Source: Gammaproteobacteria bacterium
GTDB taxonomy: Bacteria > Pseudomonadota > Gammaproteobacteria > Chromatiales > Chromatiaceae
Assembly: GCA_021773975.1 (NCBI GenBank)
Contig: JAJFJN010000016.1
Location: 1-32,023 of the forward strand
DNA: 32,023 nucleotides
Direction of reading: 5' to 3'
The translations under genes were made by a program, and so were the position numbers. Numbering within the stretch: the stretch's first letter is position 1; each line of letters starts with the position of its first letter. The notes under the pieces were generated by a model. It saw only the letters and a program-made list of their open reading frames with translations. It was not told the DNA's origin and did no database searches. Shown piece by piece: positions 1 to 9,320 of the stretch.

Positions 1-542
1 GCTTTTTTACTGTATTTGATTTTTTTAGCTTAAATAAATAGCGCTGATTGATCGCTTCCATCTCCGTCATTATGTTATCTGTCCCATAGCCAATGTCTCC
101 TCGTACAAATTCCGGCTTGCTATCAGCAGGCAGACGTTTTAATAGGGCGATTAAACCCGGTAATGAGTGGTTAGCATGCGATTGATTTCCTGCCTGTACT
201 TCAACTTCCAATACTTGGTGATATGAGCATAACGCCTGTGACCTGAGAGTATTGAAAGAAACAGGGAACCCAGTACATCTACTTTCTTTGGCGCATTATT
301 GCTCTGGTAATGTAATGGACAGTCGTTTACCCAAGGTTCAAAGCGACCACCTAATTTTAAGAATTGGATAAAAAAGGCAGCTGCCCCATGGGGGTGACTG
401 CAGCCTCTTGATCCCACTCTATGTGTATCTTTCCAGCATAGGTCTCAACCTGAATGGCCTCAAGGAGATGGTTTTTAGCAGGTGCCGGCATTTCATCTTT
501 TGGGTGATTGGGTTTTGGGGGAAGAATCATGGTTTTATCCAT
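1..542 (-). pseudogene. Degenerate DDE transposase of an insertion sequence, cut by the window edge
   Basis: Three reading frames must be joined to read one transposase. The first starts with ATG at 542 and carries the N-terminal part up to MGQLPF. A one-base loss in a run of six T (A run on the + strand, 370-375) shifts the frame; restoring one T continues as FFIQFLKLGGRFEPW, then NNAPKKVDVLG and ILSGHRRYAHIT. Near 215 the frame changes again, and the sequence jumps to VLEVEVQAGNQSHA and FVRGDIGYGTDN, typical of the DDE core in these IS transposases. About 100 residues expected between these segments are absent, so there is an internal deletion as well as frameshifts. The element is therefore dead. 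The family (IS4-like or IS1380-like) is not resolved from the part visible, and I found no terminal inverted repeat. Confidence 0.8.
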
Positions 543-644
543 TGTTTCAAATGCTTACTAGTGTAAGGCTTTTTCAACTGATTTTTATAGGTTTAATCAA
601 ACTGTAGAGTACTGACCTACTTAGATAGAGCAGTAAGCACCAAA

Positions 645-1589
645 TCACTCCCCCCAAAGTCCACTAATACCCGCAATACCTTGTGCACCATGAGCTTGAG
701 CTTTATCAAACATATCCCGCTGCATGCCACCTAAAGCAAAGACAGGTAGCCTTGCTGCATCACTTAATATCTCAAATTGCTGCCAACCTAATGGCCGTGC
801 CTCGGGGTGGCTTGTTGTAGGCAATACAGGGGATAGCACTGCAAAATCCAACTCCAACTCAGAAGCCTTGGCTAAATCATCTGCATTATGGCAAGAGACT
901 CCAATCAGGTAATTACGCCCCAATGGCCTCTCTTTAAGCCTAGATAACCATTGTCCGGTTAAGTGAACGCCATCCGCACCTATGCACTCAACCAACGCTG
1001 GCGCAGCATTGAGAAGCAGTCGCGCATCATGCTCTCTACAAAGCTTTAGTGCTGCTTCAGCAAGCAGACAAAATTCAGATTGGGATAGTGATTTGGCGCG
1101 TAACTGAACAAGCCTTACACCCTTACTCAGTGCGCGCCTTAATCTTGACGTAAACAGACGCTTATCCAATGGATCAGCGCCTGTGATCATATAGCAATCA
1201 GGAAGATTAAGCGCCGTAACGATAGGGCGGTCGGCTGGTAACAGCGGGTAATCAATCAGCTGATCCAAGGGAAGCCATTTTAAAAGCTGCCCCTCTCGCC
1301 CTTCAGCATGACCTGTAAATTGTGTTACGCGGTGAACATCCAGTAGAACAATTCGATTGGAATAATGGTGGGTTATACGGATCAATGGTGAATGGGCTTT
1401 TACAATCAGTCCAAGTTCTTCATTAATTTCACGCTTCAATGCCTGAGAAACAGACTCTCCAGGTTCCAGTTTTCCACCAGGGAACTCCCACATTCCACCT
1501 TGATGCGCATCTTCCAATCGCTTACTAACCAGCACTTCTCCAGCAATATTTTGAAGCACAGCTACTGCAACGTGAATAGGACTAGTTAT
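645..1589 (-). CDS. mutT: Nudix (MutT-type) hydrolase fused to a ThiE/TenI-like domain
   Basis: The N-terminal half is a MutT-like Nudix domain, probably a nucleotide-pool sanitising pyrophosphatase. It has a complete Nudix box (GKLEPGE...REINEELGL). The C-terminal half is a TIM barrel of the thiamine phosphate synthase/TenI type (VQLRAK, DGVHL, GVSCHN, SPVLPT, PLGW, ALGGM). The Asn-Asp pair of true ThiE enzymes reads Asn-Ala here, so I would not call it a thiamine synthase. This fusion near argJ and secA is known from Pseudomonas and relatives. Start: the first conventional codon is GTG at 1559, but it has no ribosome binding site and cuts the first beta strand (IHVAVAVL, compare LQIAVGII in E. 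coli MutT). The reading frame stays open upstream to a TAG at 1608-1610, with no ATG, GTG or TTG. ATA at 1589 lies 7 bases after AGGAG, so I place the start there tentatively. Confidence 0.85.
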   Translation of the reverse strand: MTSPIHVAVAVLQNIAGEVLVSKRLEDAHQGGMWEFPGGKLEPGESVSQALKREINEELGLIVKAHSPLIRITHHYSNRIVLLDVHRVTQFTGHAEGREGQLLKWLPLDQLIDYPLLPADRPIVTALNLPDCYMITGADPLDKRLFTSRLRRALSKGVRLVQLRAKSLSQSEFCLLAEAALKLCREHDARLLLNAAPALVECIGADGVHLTGQWLSRLKERPLGRNYLIGVSCHNADDLAKASELELDFAVLSPVLPTTSHPEARPLGWQQFEILSDAARLPVFALGGMQRDMFDKAQAHGAQGIAGISGLWGE

Positions 1590-1721
1590 AATTCCTCTCC
1601 TGCCCCACTACCTTAAAAGAAAGCTCATTTTTTTCTGCTATATTGTTATAGATTGAACATAAAAATAACACTTTAAATTAAACTTAATTATCTACCATTT
1701 TATACTTTAACCCGCTAAATC

Positions 1722-2516
1722 ATGACCACGAACAGATACAAAATAACCCGATTTAAAGCCTTTACCATTCACATTGGCATTAGCATTACTATTTTTCTGT
1801 GTCTCTTAGTGTTGCTTCTCGGCTATTGGTACAAAGCACCATTCTTTGATCTTGAAGATGGCCCAAAAGCCATTCAAATCATCATTTTTGTTGACTTGGT
1901 ACTTGGCCCATTACTAACACTAATAGTATTTAAGCCAGGAAAACCGGGGCTTAAATTTGATATGTCGCTCATTGCTCTCTTTCAATTATCTGCTTTAATC
2001 TATGGCATCTGGATGGTTCAGATGGCTCGCCCTGTCACTGTAGTGCTCAGCTATGATGCTCTCTACATTGCCAGCTACCGAACAATAAAAGAGAGTGATA
2101 TTCCAAAAGCTGATATTGATAATATCATCGGATTAGAACCAACATATCTCTATATTAATCTGCCTAAAGACCAGCCTGATTTTGTGGCTACCGCCATGCA
2201 GGCATTCAAGGAATCGCGCGCGTTTGAACTGCTCTTCGAATACTCAGAACCCCTATCATTCAGCAATAAAAAGCAAACTTCAACTATTGCCATAGATATA
2301 GAGAAGTATACCGCTTCAAATCCTGAATGGTCGGGAAAGCTGCGAGAATTCATCTCTACCAACAAACTTTCACCAAGCTCAATTACCTTTTTACCCATCA
2401 GAGCAAAGCGCGGCAAATACTTTCTAGCTGTTAATCATGAGAGTGGTGAAATCATCGATTATCTGGATGTTCCTTTTGTCGAAAACTTAGGAACAGAAGC
2501 ACGAATAACGCAGTAA
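1722..2516 (+). CDS. TfpX/TfpZ-type type IV pilin accessory membrane protein
   Basis: The protein has 264 residues. Three hydrophobic segments in the first 100 residues (about 16-36, 48-66 and 78-98) place its N-terminal part in the inner membrane, followed by a soluble domain. The stretch around FVDLVLGPLLTLIVFKPGK, the following LIALFQLSALIYG and the ARPVTVV motif are what I associate with the TfpX/TfpZ family. In the known cases these proteins assist assembly or stability of particular type IV pilins and lie next to the pilin gene. No pilin gene is visible in this window, so the partner may be elsewhere or the gene may be solitary. It converges on argJ with only 7 bases between the two stop codons. 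The family call rests on motif memory rather than an alignment. Confidence 0.65.
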   Translation: MTTNRYKITRFKAFTIHIGISITIFLCLLVLLLGYWYKAPFFDLEDGPKAIQIIIFVDLVLGPLLTLIVFKPGKPGLKFDMSLIALFQLSALIYGIWMVQMARPVTVVLSYDALYIASYRTIKESDIPKADIDNIIGLEPTYLYINLPKDQPDFVATAMQAFKESRAFELLFEYSEPLSFSNKKQTSTIAIDIEKYTASNPEWSGKLREFISTNKLSPSSITFLPIRAKRGKYFLAVNHESGEIIDYLDVPFVENLGTEARITQ

Positions 2517-2523
2517 AAGATAA

Positions 2524-3732
2524 CTAAGTACGATACTCCGCATTAATCCGCACATAGTCATATGAGAGATCACAGGTCAGCACTCGAGTCTCAACCTCAC
2601 CTCGATCCAATGCAACTCGGATAGTAAGTTCAGACTGATCCATCACGGCCTGCCCTGCTTCCTCGGTGTAGTCTTCAGCCCTGCCACCATTTCGTACAAT
2701 GCAGACATCACCCAGCCAAATCTGAATAAGTTCAATGTCGAGGTTCTCCACCTCTGCACGTCCAACAGCTGCTAAGATACGCCCCCAATTTGGATCAGAG
2801 GCAAACAGTGCAGTTTTGACTAACGGAGAATGAGCAATGGTATAGGCCACACTCTTAGCTTCAGCCTTATTTTTTGCACCTTCTACTAAGACCTCCACCA
2901 GCTTTGTTGCACCCTCACCATCACGCACAATGGCGCGCGCCAGCTCCATGCAGACCTCGGTCACTGTAGCAACGAGTTTTTGATAAGCCGCAGACTTACC
3001 ATCAGTAATAGGTGAAACGCCACTCATGCCCGTAGCCATCAGCACACAAGCATCATTGGTTGAAGTGTCACCATCTACAGTAATCGCATTAAAGGAAGGC
3101 TCAACAGCCTGTTGCAGGCACTCCTGCAACAACGTTTTAGTAATAGCCGCATCAGTCGCCACATAGGCCAGCATGGTGGCCATATCCGGCCGAATCATGC
3201 CTGAACCTTTGGCCATGCCAGTGACTGTGATGGGGTGCCCTTCAAGAGTAAATTGACGCGACACCAATTTTGGCACCGTATCCGTCGTCATAATGGCTTG
3301 AGCCGCCGCATTCCAACCATATTCAGTGAGGTTATTCATCGCCTGGGGCAAGGCATCAATCAAGCGAGCAGTTGGCAGGCGCTCACCAATGACACCAGTG
3401 GAAAATGGGAGTATCTGGTTTGCTGTGCAATCACCAAGCTCAGCCAATCCTTCACAGCATGCCACCGCATCTTCCATACCCTGCTTGCCAGTACCCGCAT
3501 TAGCATTACCTGAATTGATCAACAGGTAACGAGGTGGGCGTAACTCCAGGTTTTGACGTGCCAGTTGCACCGGGGCTGCGCAGAAGGCATTGCGCGTAAA
3601 TACCGCTGTACAGGCTGTTCCGACAGGCAGCTCAATAACCACCAAATCATTCCGATCTGGATATTTAATGCCCGCAGCGGCAGTACCCAAACGGATACCT
3701 GTTATGGGAGCAAGCGTTGTATTTGCATTCAT
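2524..3732 (-). CDS. argJ: Bifunctional ornithine acetyltransferase / N-acetylglutamate synthase
   Basis: ArgJ moves the acetyl group from N-acetylornithine to glutamate, and in its bifunctional form also makes N-acetylglutamate from acetyl-CoA, in the cyclic arginine pathway. The 402-residue length is normal for the family. The conserved [14 protein letters not shown] segment carries the self-cleavage site between Ala185 and Thr186, which splits the precursor into alpha and beta chains and exposes the nucleophilic Thr. The downstream motif [11 protein letters not shown] and the end ([10 protein letters not shown]) also match the family. The gene follows secA on the same strand with a 20-base gap and is probably co-transcribed with it. 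Sequence alone cannot settle whether it keeps the acetyl-CoA-dependent activity. Confidence 0.96.
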   Translation of the reverse strand: MNANTTLAPITGIRLGTAAAGIKYPDRNDLVVIELPVGTACTAVFTRNAFCAAPVQLARQNLELRPPRYLLINSGNANAGTGKQGMEDAVACCEGLAELGDCTANQILPFSTGVIGERLPTARLIDALPQAMNNLTEYGWNAAAQAIMTTDTVPKLVSRQFTLEGHPITVTGMAKGSGMIRPDMATMLAYVATDAAITKTLLQECLQQAVEPSFNAITVDGDTSTNDACVLMATGMSGVSPITDGKSAAYQKLVATVTEVCMELARAIVRDGEGATKLVEVLVEGAKNKAEAKSVAYTIAHSPLVKTALFASDPNWGRILAAVGRAEVENLDIELIQIWLGDVCIVRNGGRAEDYTEEAGQAVMDQSELTIRVALDRGEVETRVLTCDLSYDYVRINAEYRT

Positions 3733-3752
3733 TGGTTTAGTTCAACAAAGGG

Positions 3753-6566
3753 CTATGAAATACGGCCGTGGCACTGTTTGTACTTCTTGCCAGAACCACA
3801 CGGACAAGGTTCATTCCGGCCAACCTTACGATCGTTACGTACAAATGGCTGCTCGGCCGCTTCTTCTGCTTGCGAAGTCTCTCCAACATTTTCACTGTCA
3901 TACCCTGACAGCTCATCATGCTGGTATTGCATATCATCACTGTATTGCTCATGAGCAGGGATATTCATATCCTCTTCAGCACGAATCCTGACCTTTGAGA
4001 GCACCTCTACTACGTCCTGCTTGATGCTTTCCAACATACGGGAAAACATCTCAAATGCCTCACGCTTGTACTCCTGCTTAGGGTTTTTCTGAGCATAGCC
4101 TCGCAGATGAATACCCTGGCGCAGATAATCCATAGCAGCAAGATGCTCTTTCCAATGGCTATCAAGGGCTTGAAGCATAATCGCTTTTTCATACTGACGT
4201 ATTGCCTCGCTGCCAGCCAGTGATTCAATATCAGCATACTGTGCTTCCAGTTCACTGATTATCCGTTCACGCAAGCTCTCTTCATGCAGGTTGTCATCCT
4301 CGTCTAACCACTGCTGGATTGGATAGGCGGCTGCAAATCGCTTTTCCAATGCCTCGGTCAACCCTGGCACATCCCACTGCTCATCCAGGCTACCGGGTGG
4401 AATATAGCTAGCCACTACTTCACTTACCACATCGTGCCGCAGGTCTTGAATGGTTTCAGAGATGTCATCTGTATCCATCAGCTCATCACGCTGTTGATAG
4501 ACAACCTTTCGCTGGTCATTAGCGACATCGTCATATTCCAGCAACTGTTTACGGATATCGAAGTTACGCCCTTCTACCTTCTTCTGCGCATTGGCAATTG
4601 CTGTCGTCACCCAAGGGTGCTCAATGGCCTCACCCTCATCCATACCCAGTTTCTGCATGATTCCGGAAACACGCTCTGAGGCAAAGATACGCATCAGATT
4701 ATCTTCCAATGAGAGATAAAAGCGTGAGGAACCCGCATCTCCCTGACGACCAGAGCGGCCACGCAGCTGATTATCGATACGCCTGGATTCATTACGCTCA
4801 GTACAGACCACACGCAAACCGCCCGCATCCAATACCTGCTGATGGACCTCTTTCCACTGCTCGCGAATCTTTTCTACTGCTTCAGGTGTTGCTTTATCTC
4901 CCAATTCGGCAATCTCCACATCAGGGTTACCGCCAAGCACAATATCGGTACCACGACCTGCCATATTGGTGGCAATGGTAACTCTACCCGGCTGACCTGC
5001 TTCTGCAACAATCCCCGCCTCGCGCTCATGCTGTTTAGCATTAAGCACCTGGTGAGCAACCTTTTTCTCCTTAAGTAGGTTGGCAACTAACTCTGATGTT
5101 TCAATAGAGGCTGTACCCACCAACACTGGTTGGCCGCGTTTTACACAATCTTCAACATCCTTAATGATGGCAGCATACTTTTCATCTGCCGTAAGGTAGA
5201 TCAGATCACCCATATCGTCCCGTTTCATTGGGACATTGGGGGGAATGACAACTACTTCCAATCCATAGGTTTGCTGAAATTCAAAAGCCTCCGTATCGGC
5301 TGTACCCGTCATGCCTGACAATTTCCCATAAAGCCGAAAATAGTTTTGGAAGGTAATTGAGGCTAAGGTCTGGTTCTCCTTTTGGATCTCCACCCCCTCT
5401 TTTGCCTCAACCGCCTGGTGCAAGCCATCTGACCAGCGACGGCCAGGCATGGTGCGCCCGGTGAACTCATCAACAATAATTACTTCACCATCGTTAACTA
5501 TATAGTCAACATTTTTATGGAAAAGCACATGCGCACGCAATGCAGCGTTAACATGATGCATAAGGCTGATATTTGCTGAATCATAGAGGCTCTCGCCTTC
5601 AGCTAGCAGCCCCATCTCCACCAGCACCCCTTCCACCTTCTCATGACCAGCATCACTCAGGTAAGCCTGGCGAGATTTCTCATCGACAGAATAGTCGCCT
5701 GGGCCAAAATCAGGCCGCCCCTCTTCATCTTCAATTGGGTCTTGCCGAGTCAATTGAGGAACAAAGGTATTCATACTCTTGTAGAGTTCGGAGCCGCCTT
5801 CAGTAGAGCCAGAGATGATCAGTGGAGTACGCGCCTCATCGATAAGGATAGAATCGACCTCATCCACCACAGCAAAAGCACGTCGATTCTGCTGTACTCG
5901 TTGCTCAGCCTCAAAAGCCATGTTGTCACGCAGATAGTCAAAGCCATACTCGTTGTTTGTACCATAGGTAATATCTGCGCTGTAGGCTTCTCGTCGGGTT
6001 GCATTACGCAGATGCCGATAACCAGACGAAGAACCATCACATTCAAGATCAAACAGATAAGAGCTACTGTCAGGGCCAGCGCCGCCAGAGCCATTGATAA
6101 TGCCAACAGATAAACCAAGGAAGTTGTAGAGGCGCCCCATCCACTCTGCATCACGACGAGCCAGATAGTCATTCACAGTGATCACATGCACACCGTTATT
6201 TGGCAAAGCATTTAGATAAACCGCAAGCGTTGCAACTAACGTCTTACCCTCACCTGTGCGCATTTCAGCAATATTACCGCCGTGCAACACCATGCCACCA
6301 ATCATCTGCACATCAAAATGGCGCATACCTAAAACACGCACACCTGCCTCTCGCACGGTAGCAAAGGCCTCGGATAGCATGTCATCCAGCGCTTCACCTT
6401 TCTCTAGGCGCTGTCTAAACTCAGTGGTTTTGGCCTGCAACTCCTCATCAGATAAAGCTTGAAGGGATGACTCAAATTCATTGATCTTGGCCACTGACTT
6501 TGACATGCGTTTAATCAGACGGTCATTACGGCTGCCAAAGATTTTACTGAGAAGTTTGCTGACCAT
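3753..6566 (-). CDS. secA: Preprotein translocase ATPase SecA
   Basis: SecA is the motor ATPase that pushes unfolded secretory proteins through SecYEG. The 937 residues fit a full-length proteobacterial SecA. Visible landmarks are the Walker A motif MRTGEGKT (Lys108), the [15 protein letters not shown] Walker B region, the GMTGTADTE segment of the preprotein-binding region, [14 protein letters not shown] and [11 protein letters not shown] of the second nucleotide-binding fold, and a C-terminal zinc finger [13 protein letters not shown] (Cys-X-Cys-X8-Cys-His) that in relatives binds SecB and phospholipid. The ATG start matches the usual N-terminus; the ribosome binding site is weak. It lies between the M23 peptidase gene (121-base gap) and argJ. 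I saw no SecM-like arrest peptide upstream, so regulation of that enterobacterial type is not supported. Confidence 0.98.
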   Translation of the reverse strand: MVSKLLSKIFGSRNDRLIKRMSKSVAKINEFESSLQALSDEELQAKTTEFRQRLEKGEALDDMLSEAFATVREAGVRVLGMRHFDVQMIGGMVLHGGNIAEMRTGEGKTLVATLAVYLNALPNNGVHVITVNDYLARRDAEWMGRLYNFLGLSVGIINGSGGAGPDSSSYLFDLECDGSSSGYRHLRNATRREAYSADITYGTNNEYGFDYLRDNMAFEAEQRVQQNRRAFAVVDEVDSILIDEARTPLIISGSTEGGSELYKSMNTFVPQLTRQDPIEDEEGRPDFGPGDYSVDEKSRQAYLSDAGHEKVEGVLVEMGLLAEGESLYDSANISLMHHVNAALRAHVLFHKNVDYIVNDGEVIIVDEFTGRTMPGRRWSDGLHQAVEAKEGVEIQKENQTLASITFQNYFRLYGKLSGMTGTADTEAFEFQQTYGLEVVVIPPNVPMKRDDMGDLIYLTADEKYAAIIKDVEDCVKRGQPVLVGTASIETSELVANLLKEKKVAHQVLNAKQHEREAGIVAEAGQPGRVTIATNMAGRGTDIVLGGNPDVEIAELGDKATPEAVEKIREQWKEVHQQVLDAGGLRVVCTERNESRRIDNQLRGRSGRQGDAGSSRFYLSLEDNLMRIFASERVSGIMQKLGMDEGEAIEHPWVTTAIANAQKKVEGRNFDIRKQLLEYDDVANDQRKVVYQQRDELMDTDDISETIQDLRHDVVSEVVASYIPPGSLDEQWDVPGLTEALEKRFAAAYPIQQWLDEDDNLHEESLRERIISELEAQYADIESLAGSEAIRQYEKAIMLQALDSHWKEHLAAMDYLRQGIHLRGYAQKNPKQEYKREAFEMFSRMLESIKQDVVEVLSKVRIRAEEDMNIPAHEQYSDDMQYQHDELSGYDSENVGETSQAEEAAEQPFVRNDRKVGRNEPCPCGSGKKYKQCHGRIS

Positions 6567-6615
6567 GTACGTTAAATCCGTAGGAGTTATTCAAAGATAA
6601 TTAAAGAGAGGAGGG

Positions 6616-6644
6616 ATAATACCGCAAAAGTAGTCAGATTGCAG
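6616..6644 (-). promoter_or_regulatory. Candidate sigma70-type promoter for secA
   Basis: On the - strand, TATTAT (6616-6621, one mismatch to the -10 consensus) lies 17 bases downstream of CTGCAA (6639-6644), a weak -35. This would start RNA near 6609 and leave about 40 bases of leader before the secA ATG. It is based on motif match and spacing only. Confidence 0.38.
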
Positions 6645-6687
6645 ACCACCTGATTGCACGAAGCGGGGCTACAACAGATCGTTAATT

Positions 6688-7653
6688 TTACCCTGATTTC
6701 TTATTTTGATTGTCGCTATTAGCTGCAGACTCGCGGAGATACTTCCAAGGATTAACCTTTTCGCCATTCCGCAAAACTTCAAAATGAACATGTGGGCCAG
6801 TTGATCGACCAGTAGAACCCATTGTTGCAATAACCTGCCCTTTTGTAATTCTATCGCCTGCCGCCACCAAGATATCACCGTTATGCCCATAACGAGTGGT
6901 ATAGCCATTGCCATGATTGATTTCAACCATAGCACCGTAACCGCTTTGTTTGCCTGTCCGTGAAACAACGCCGGCAGCTACTGAGATAACATCCACTCCT
7001 TTTTTACCCGCAAAATCAACCCCGTAATGAAAGGCTTTTTTACCCGTAAAAGGATCTTTACGATAACCAAACGGAGATGAGATCCACCCCTTTTTAACTG
7101 GCCTGCCTGCTGGATGAACCTCTTGTTGTAGCCTACGGTTCATAATCAGCTCTTCCATAAAATCAAGTTTATGCTCACGATCATTAATTGTCTGCGACAT
7201 CATCTGTAAATCAGCCAGCAGTTCATTAAGCTCAAGTGATTCCGCAGCATTTGATGCATCCACACCACCCACCGGAGGGGTTGTGGAAAAATCAAACTCT
7301 CCCTCGTCCAGCATGCCTATCTTGGTCAAGCGCTCTCCCAATGCATCCAAGCGGATTATATGGGACTGCATCTGACCCAAACGTAGTGCCAACGCATCCA
7401 GGTGTTGCTGTGTCTGCTCCTTCACTTGAGAAATAGCAGACCGTTGATCAACCAAAGCGGCCTGAAATACAAGGCCTGTAGGGTCGATTTCAGCTGCCTT
7501 CTCAGCATGTTGCTGACCCATTTTATAGCCCGCCCAGCCTATACCGCCCGAAACAGTAGCAAGCAGCACCAGCAATCCACTCATAACCAGACCCAGGCTA
7601 AGCTTTACACTGCCCGTCTTATTGCGAAACCCGGCAAATAGTATGAAGTTCAT
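6688..7653 (-). CDS. M23 family (LytM/lysostaphin-type) membrane-anchored metallopeptidase
   Basis: The 321-residue protein begins with a short cytoplasmic tail and one membrane segment (about residues 18-42), followed by a helical, probably coiled-coil linker (about 60-170) and a C-terminal M23 domain in the periplasm. The zinc site appears complete: His209 and Asp213 in HYGVDF and His290 in HVHFEV, with His257 in the RYGHNG motif as likely catalytic residue. It is therefore probably an active peptidoglycan endopeptidase rather than a degenerate EnvC/NlpD-type activator. The same gene sits between secA and lpxC in Pseudomonas, next to the division cluster, which fits a role in wall remodelling during growth or septation. 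Its substrate bond cannot be read from sequence. It diverges from dciA across 76 bases that should hold both promoters; I found no strong match there. Confidence 0.88.
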   Translation of the reverse strand: MNFILFAGFRNKTGSVKLSLGLVMSGLLVLLATVSGGIGWAGYKMGQQHAEKAAEIDPTGLVFQAALVDQRSAISQVKEQTQQHLDALALRLGQMQSHIIRLDALGERLTKIGMLDEGEFDFSTTPPVGGVDASNAAESLELNELLADLQMMSQTINDREHKLDFMEELIMNRRLQQEVHPAGRPVKKGWISSPFGYRKDPFTGKKAFHYGVDFAGKKGVDVISVAAGVVSRTGKQSGYGAMVEINHGNGYTTRYGHNGDILVAAGDRITKGQVIATMGSTGRSTGPHVHFEVLRNGEKVNPWKYLRESAANSDNQNKKSG

Positions 7654-7729
7654 TTATAGTACCCACATATTCTTTAGATTTTGCAGATGATCTCACCTAC
7701 AAAAAATAGATATTAACTCGGCCTTATTT

Positions 7730-8164
7730 ATGATCAAACCACGTCCTATCAATACATTTATGCGCTCAGGGCCAGTACTAAGAGAGCTGCGCAACCACCT
7801 GAAAACGCAAGAAAAACTACTCGCCCTAACCCGTAGTCTATTACCCACACCTTTAGACCAACATTGTATCTCAGTACAACAGCATTACAGCAGTCTTATT
7901 ATCCATACGAATTCATCCGCATGGGCCAGTCGCCTACGCTACTTCTCTCGCGACCTCCGAACTAAACTCCAGGACAAAGGAGTACAGGTACAAAAAATAG
8001 AGGTTCGAGTATTAATTAACAACCCACAAAAAGCACGCTCAACACGCCGCGCTCATCATCTTTCACAAGCTAATGCCAAGCTAATTGAATCTACAGCTGA
8101 CGATATTCAAGACGCTGATTTACGTGCAGCGCTAAAACGCCTCAGTAAACATAGAGCAACTTAA
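7730..8164 (+). CDS. dciA: DciA-type (DUF721) replicative helicase loader
   Basis: The 144-residue protein contains the DUF721 core around residues 25-95, recognisable by the WASRLRYFSRDL segment, and has a basic tail. DciA is the ancestral bacterial factor that helps load the DnaB helicase onto DNA; Escherichia and relatives replaced it with phage-derived DnaC. Its presence suggests that this organism uses the DciA route. It lies between the M23 peptidase and lpxC on the opposite strand, a conserved place in many Gammaproteobacteria. The start at 7730 (MIKPRPIN) has a weak ribosome binding site; ATG at 7760 is an alternative that would shorten the protein by 10 residues. Confidence 0.82.
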   Translation: MIKPRPINTFMRSGPVLRELRNHLKTQEKLLALTRSLLPTPLDQHCISVQQHYSSLIIHTNSSAWASRLRYFSRDLRTKLQDKGVQVQKIEVRVLINNPQKARSTRRAHHLSQANAKLIESTADDIQDADLRAALKRLSKHRAT

Positions 8165-8192
8165 TACTCTATAGACTAAACAATAGCGCGCG

Positions 8193-8212
8193 ACTGAGGC
8201 TCTGTTCTCAGT
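8193..8212. terminator. Candidate bidirectional terminator hairpin between dciA and lpxC
   Basis: A perfect 6-bp inverted repeat (ACTGAG and CTCAGT, 8-base loop) lies in the 84-base gap between the convergent genes dciA and lpxC. The flanking T/A runs are short, so termination strength is uncertain. Confidence 0.35.
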
Positions 8213-8248
8213 TAGATAATTTCGCCACAAAATAGATATTATTCCAAA

Positions 8249-9160
8249 TTACGTTGCTTGAACTGGCTTCATGTAGGAAATAGGCACATTACCCTCTTCT
8301 TTAAAGGTAACCTCTTCCCAAGCATTTTTATCGGCTAATAGTGTTTGAAGTAGTTTATTATTTAAAGCATGGCCTGATTTGCATCCGCTGAATGAGCCAA
8401 TAAGGCTATGCCCCAGCAAATAAAGATCACCAATCGCATCAAGGATTTTATGTTTTACAAACTCATCCTCGTAGCGTAATCCATCCTCATTCAAGATGCG
8501 GTAATCATCAACCACAACGGCATTATCCAGGCTGCCGCCAAGGGCCAACTTGCGTTCGCGTAGCATTTCAATATCACGTAGAAAACCGAAGGTTCTTGCC
8601 CGACTCACCTCTTTAACAAAGGAGGTAGATGAAAAATCAATGGATGCGCAACGTGTATGCTCCGTAAAAGCTGGGTGATTAAAATCAATAGAAAAGGAGA
8701 CCTTAAACCCATCAAACGGTTCAAAACAGGCTCGTTTATCCCCATCCTCTACCACCACACGCTGCTTGATTCGAACAAACTTTTTCGCTGCTTTTTGCTC
8801 TTCAACGCCCGCAGATTGGATTAAAAAAACAAAAGGACCCGCACTGCCATCCATGATCGGAACCTCTGGCGCACTTACATCCACATAGGCGTTATCAATA
8901 CCAAGACCAGCAAAAGCCGATAACAGATGTTCAATAGTAGATATCTTGACCCCATCTTTTTCCAACGAGGTAGAGAGCAAAGTATCGCCCACATTTTCTG
9001 GGCAAGCACGTATCTCAACTGGCTCATCCAGATCTACACGCCTAAATACAATGCCGGTATCAACGGCGGCAGGCCGAAGTGTCAGATAGATTTTTTCACC
9101 TGTGTGTAAACCCACACCCGTTGCACGAATGACATTTTTAAGCGTACGTTGCTTTATCAT
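8249..9160 (-). CDS. lpxC: UDP-3-O-acyl-N-acetylglucosamine deacetylase LpxC
   Basis: LpxC is the zinc-dependent deacetylase for the first committed step of lipid A synthesis, acting in the cytoplasm. Length (303 residues) matches the E. coli enzyme. The zinc ligands are in place: His78 in TIEHLLSAF, and His237 with Asp241 in HKILDAIGD. The general acid His264 is in [10 protein letters not shown]. The catalytic Glu and hydrophobic passage residues lie in the normal [10 protein letters not shown] and RARTFGFL regions. It is the last gene of the dcw region, 160 bases after ftsZ, as in E. coli and Pseudomonas, and probably has its own promoter in that gap. The organism therefore makes lipid A and has an outer membrane of the ordinary Gram-negative kind. 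Confidence 0.98.
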   Translation of the reverse strand: MIKQRTLKNVIRATGVGLHTGEKIYLTLRPAAVDTGIVFRRVDLDEPVEIRACPENVGDTLLSTSLEKDGVKISTIEHLLSAFAGLGIDNAYVDVSAPEVPIMDGSAGPFVFLIQSAGVEEQKAAKKFVRIKQRVVVEDGDKRACFEPFDGFKVSFSIDFNHPAFTEHTRCASIDFSSTSFVKEVSRARTFGFLRDIEMLRERKLALGGSLDNAVVVDDYRILNEDGLRYEDEFVKHKILDAIGDLYLLGHSLIGSFSGCKSGHALNNKLLQTLLADKNAWEEVTFKEEGNVPISYMKPVQAT

Positions 9161-9216
9161 TGAGGAATCTTACCTTTACCTTACTGAACAGATGGAGAGC
9201 CGTGAAATTTGGCAGC

Positions 9217-9245
9217 ATCCTACCACAGCACCACATACCATACAA
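9217..9245 (-). promoter_or_regulatory. Candidate lpxC promoter in the ftsZ-lpxC gap
   Basis: On the - strand, TTGTAT (9240-9245) and TAGGAT (9217-9222) are separated by 17 bases, with three and four matches to the -35 and -10 consensus. RNA would start near 9210, leaving about 50 bases of leader before lpxC. Support is motif match only. Confidence 0.35.
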
Positions 9246-9320
9246 AACAGCATGATCTATTTCTGTGGAAGCAATCACAACTCAGCGCACAACGCCCTGA
9301 TAAGGCAGGTTATCTTTCAA

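Noticed and set aside
6567-6687. SecM-type arrest leader upstream of secA
   Set aside because: The gap encodes no secretory leader with an arrest motif; the upstream gene is a complete M23 peptidase.
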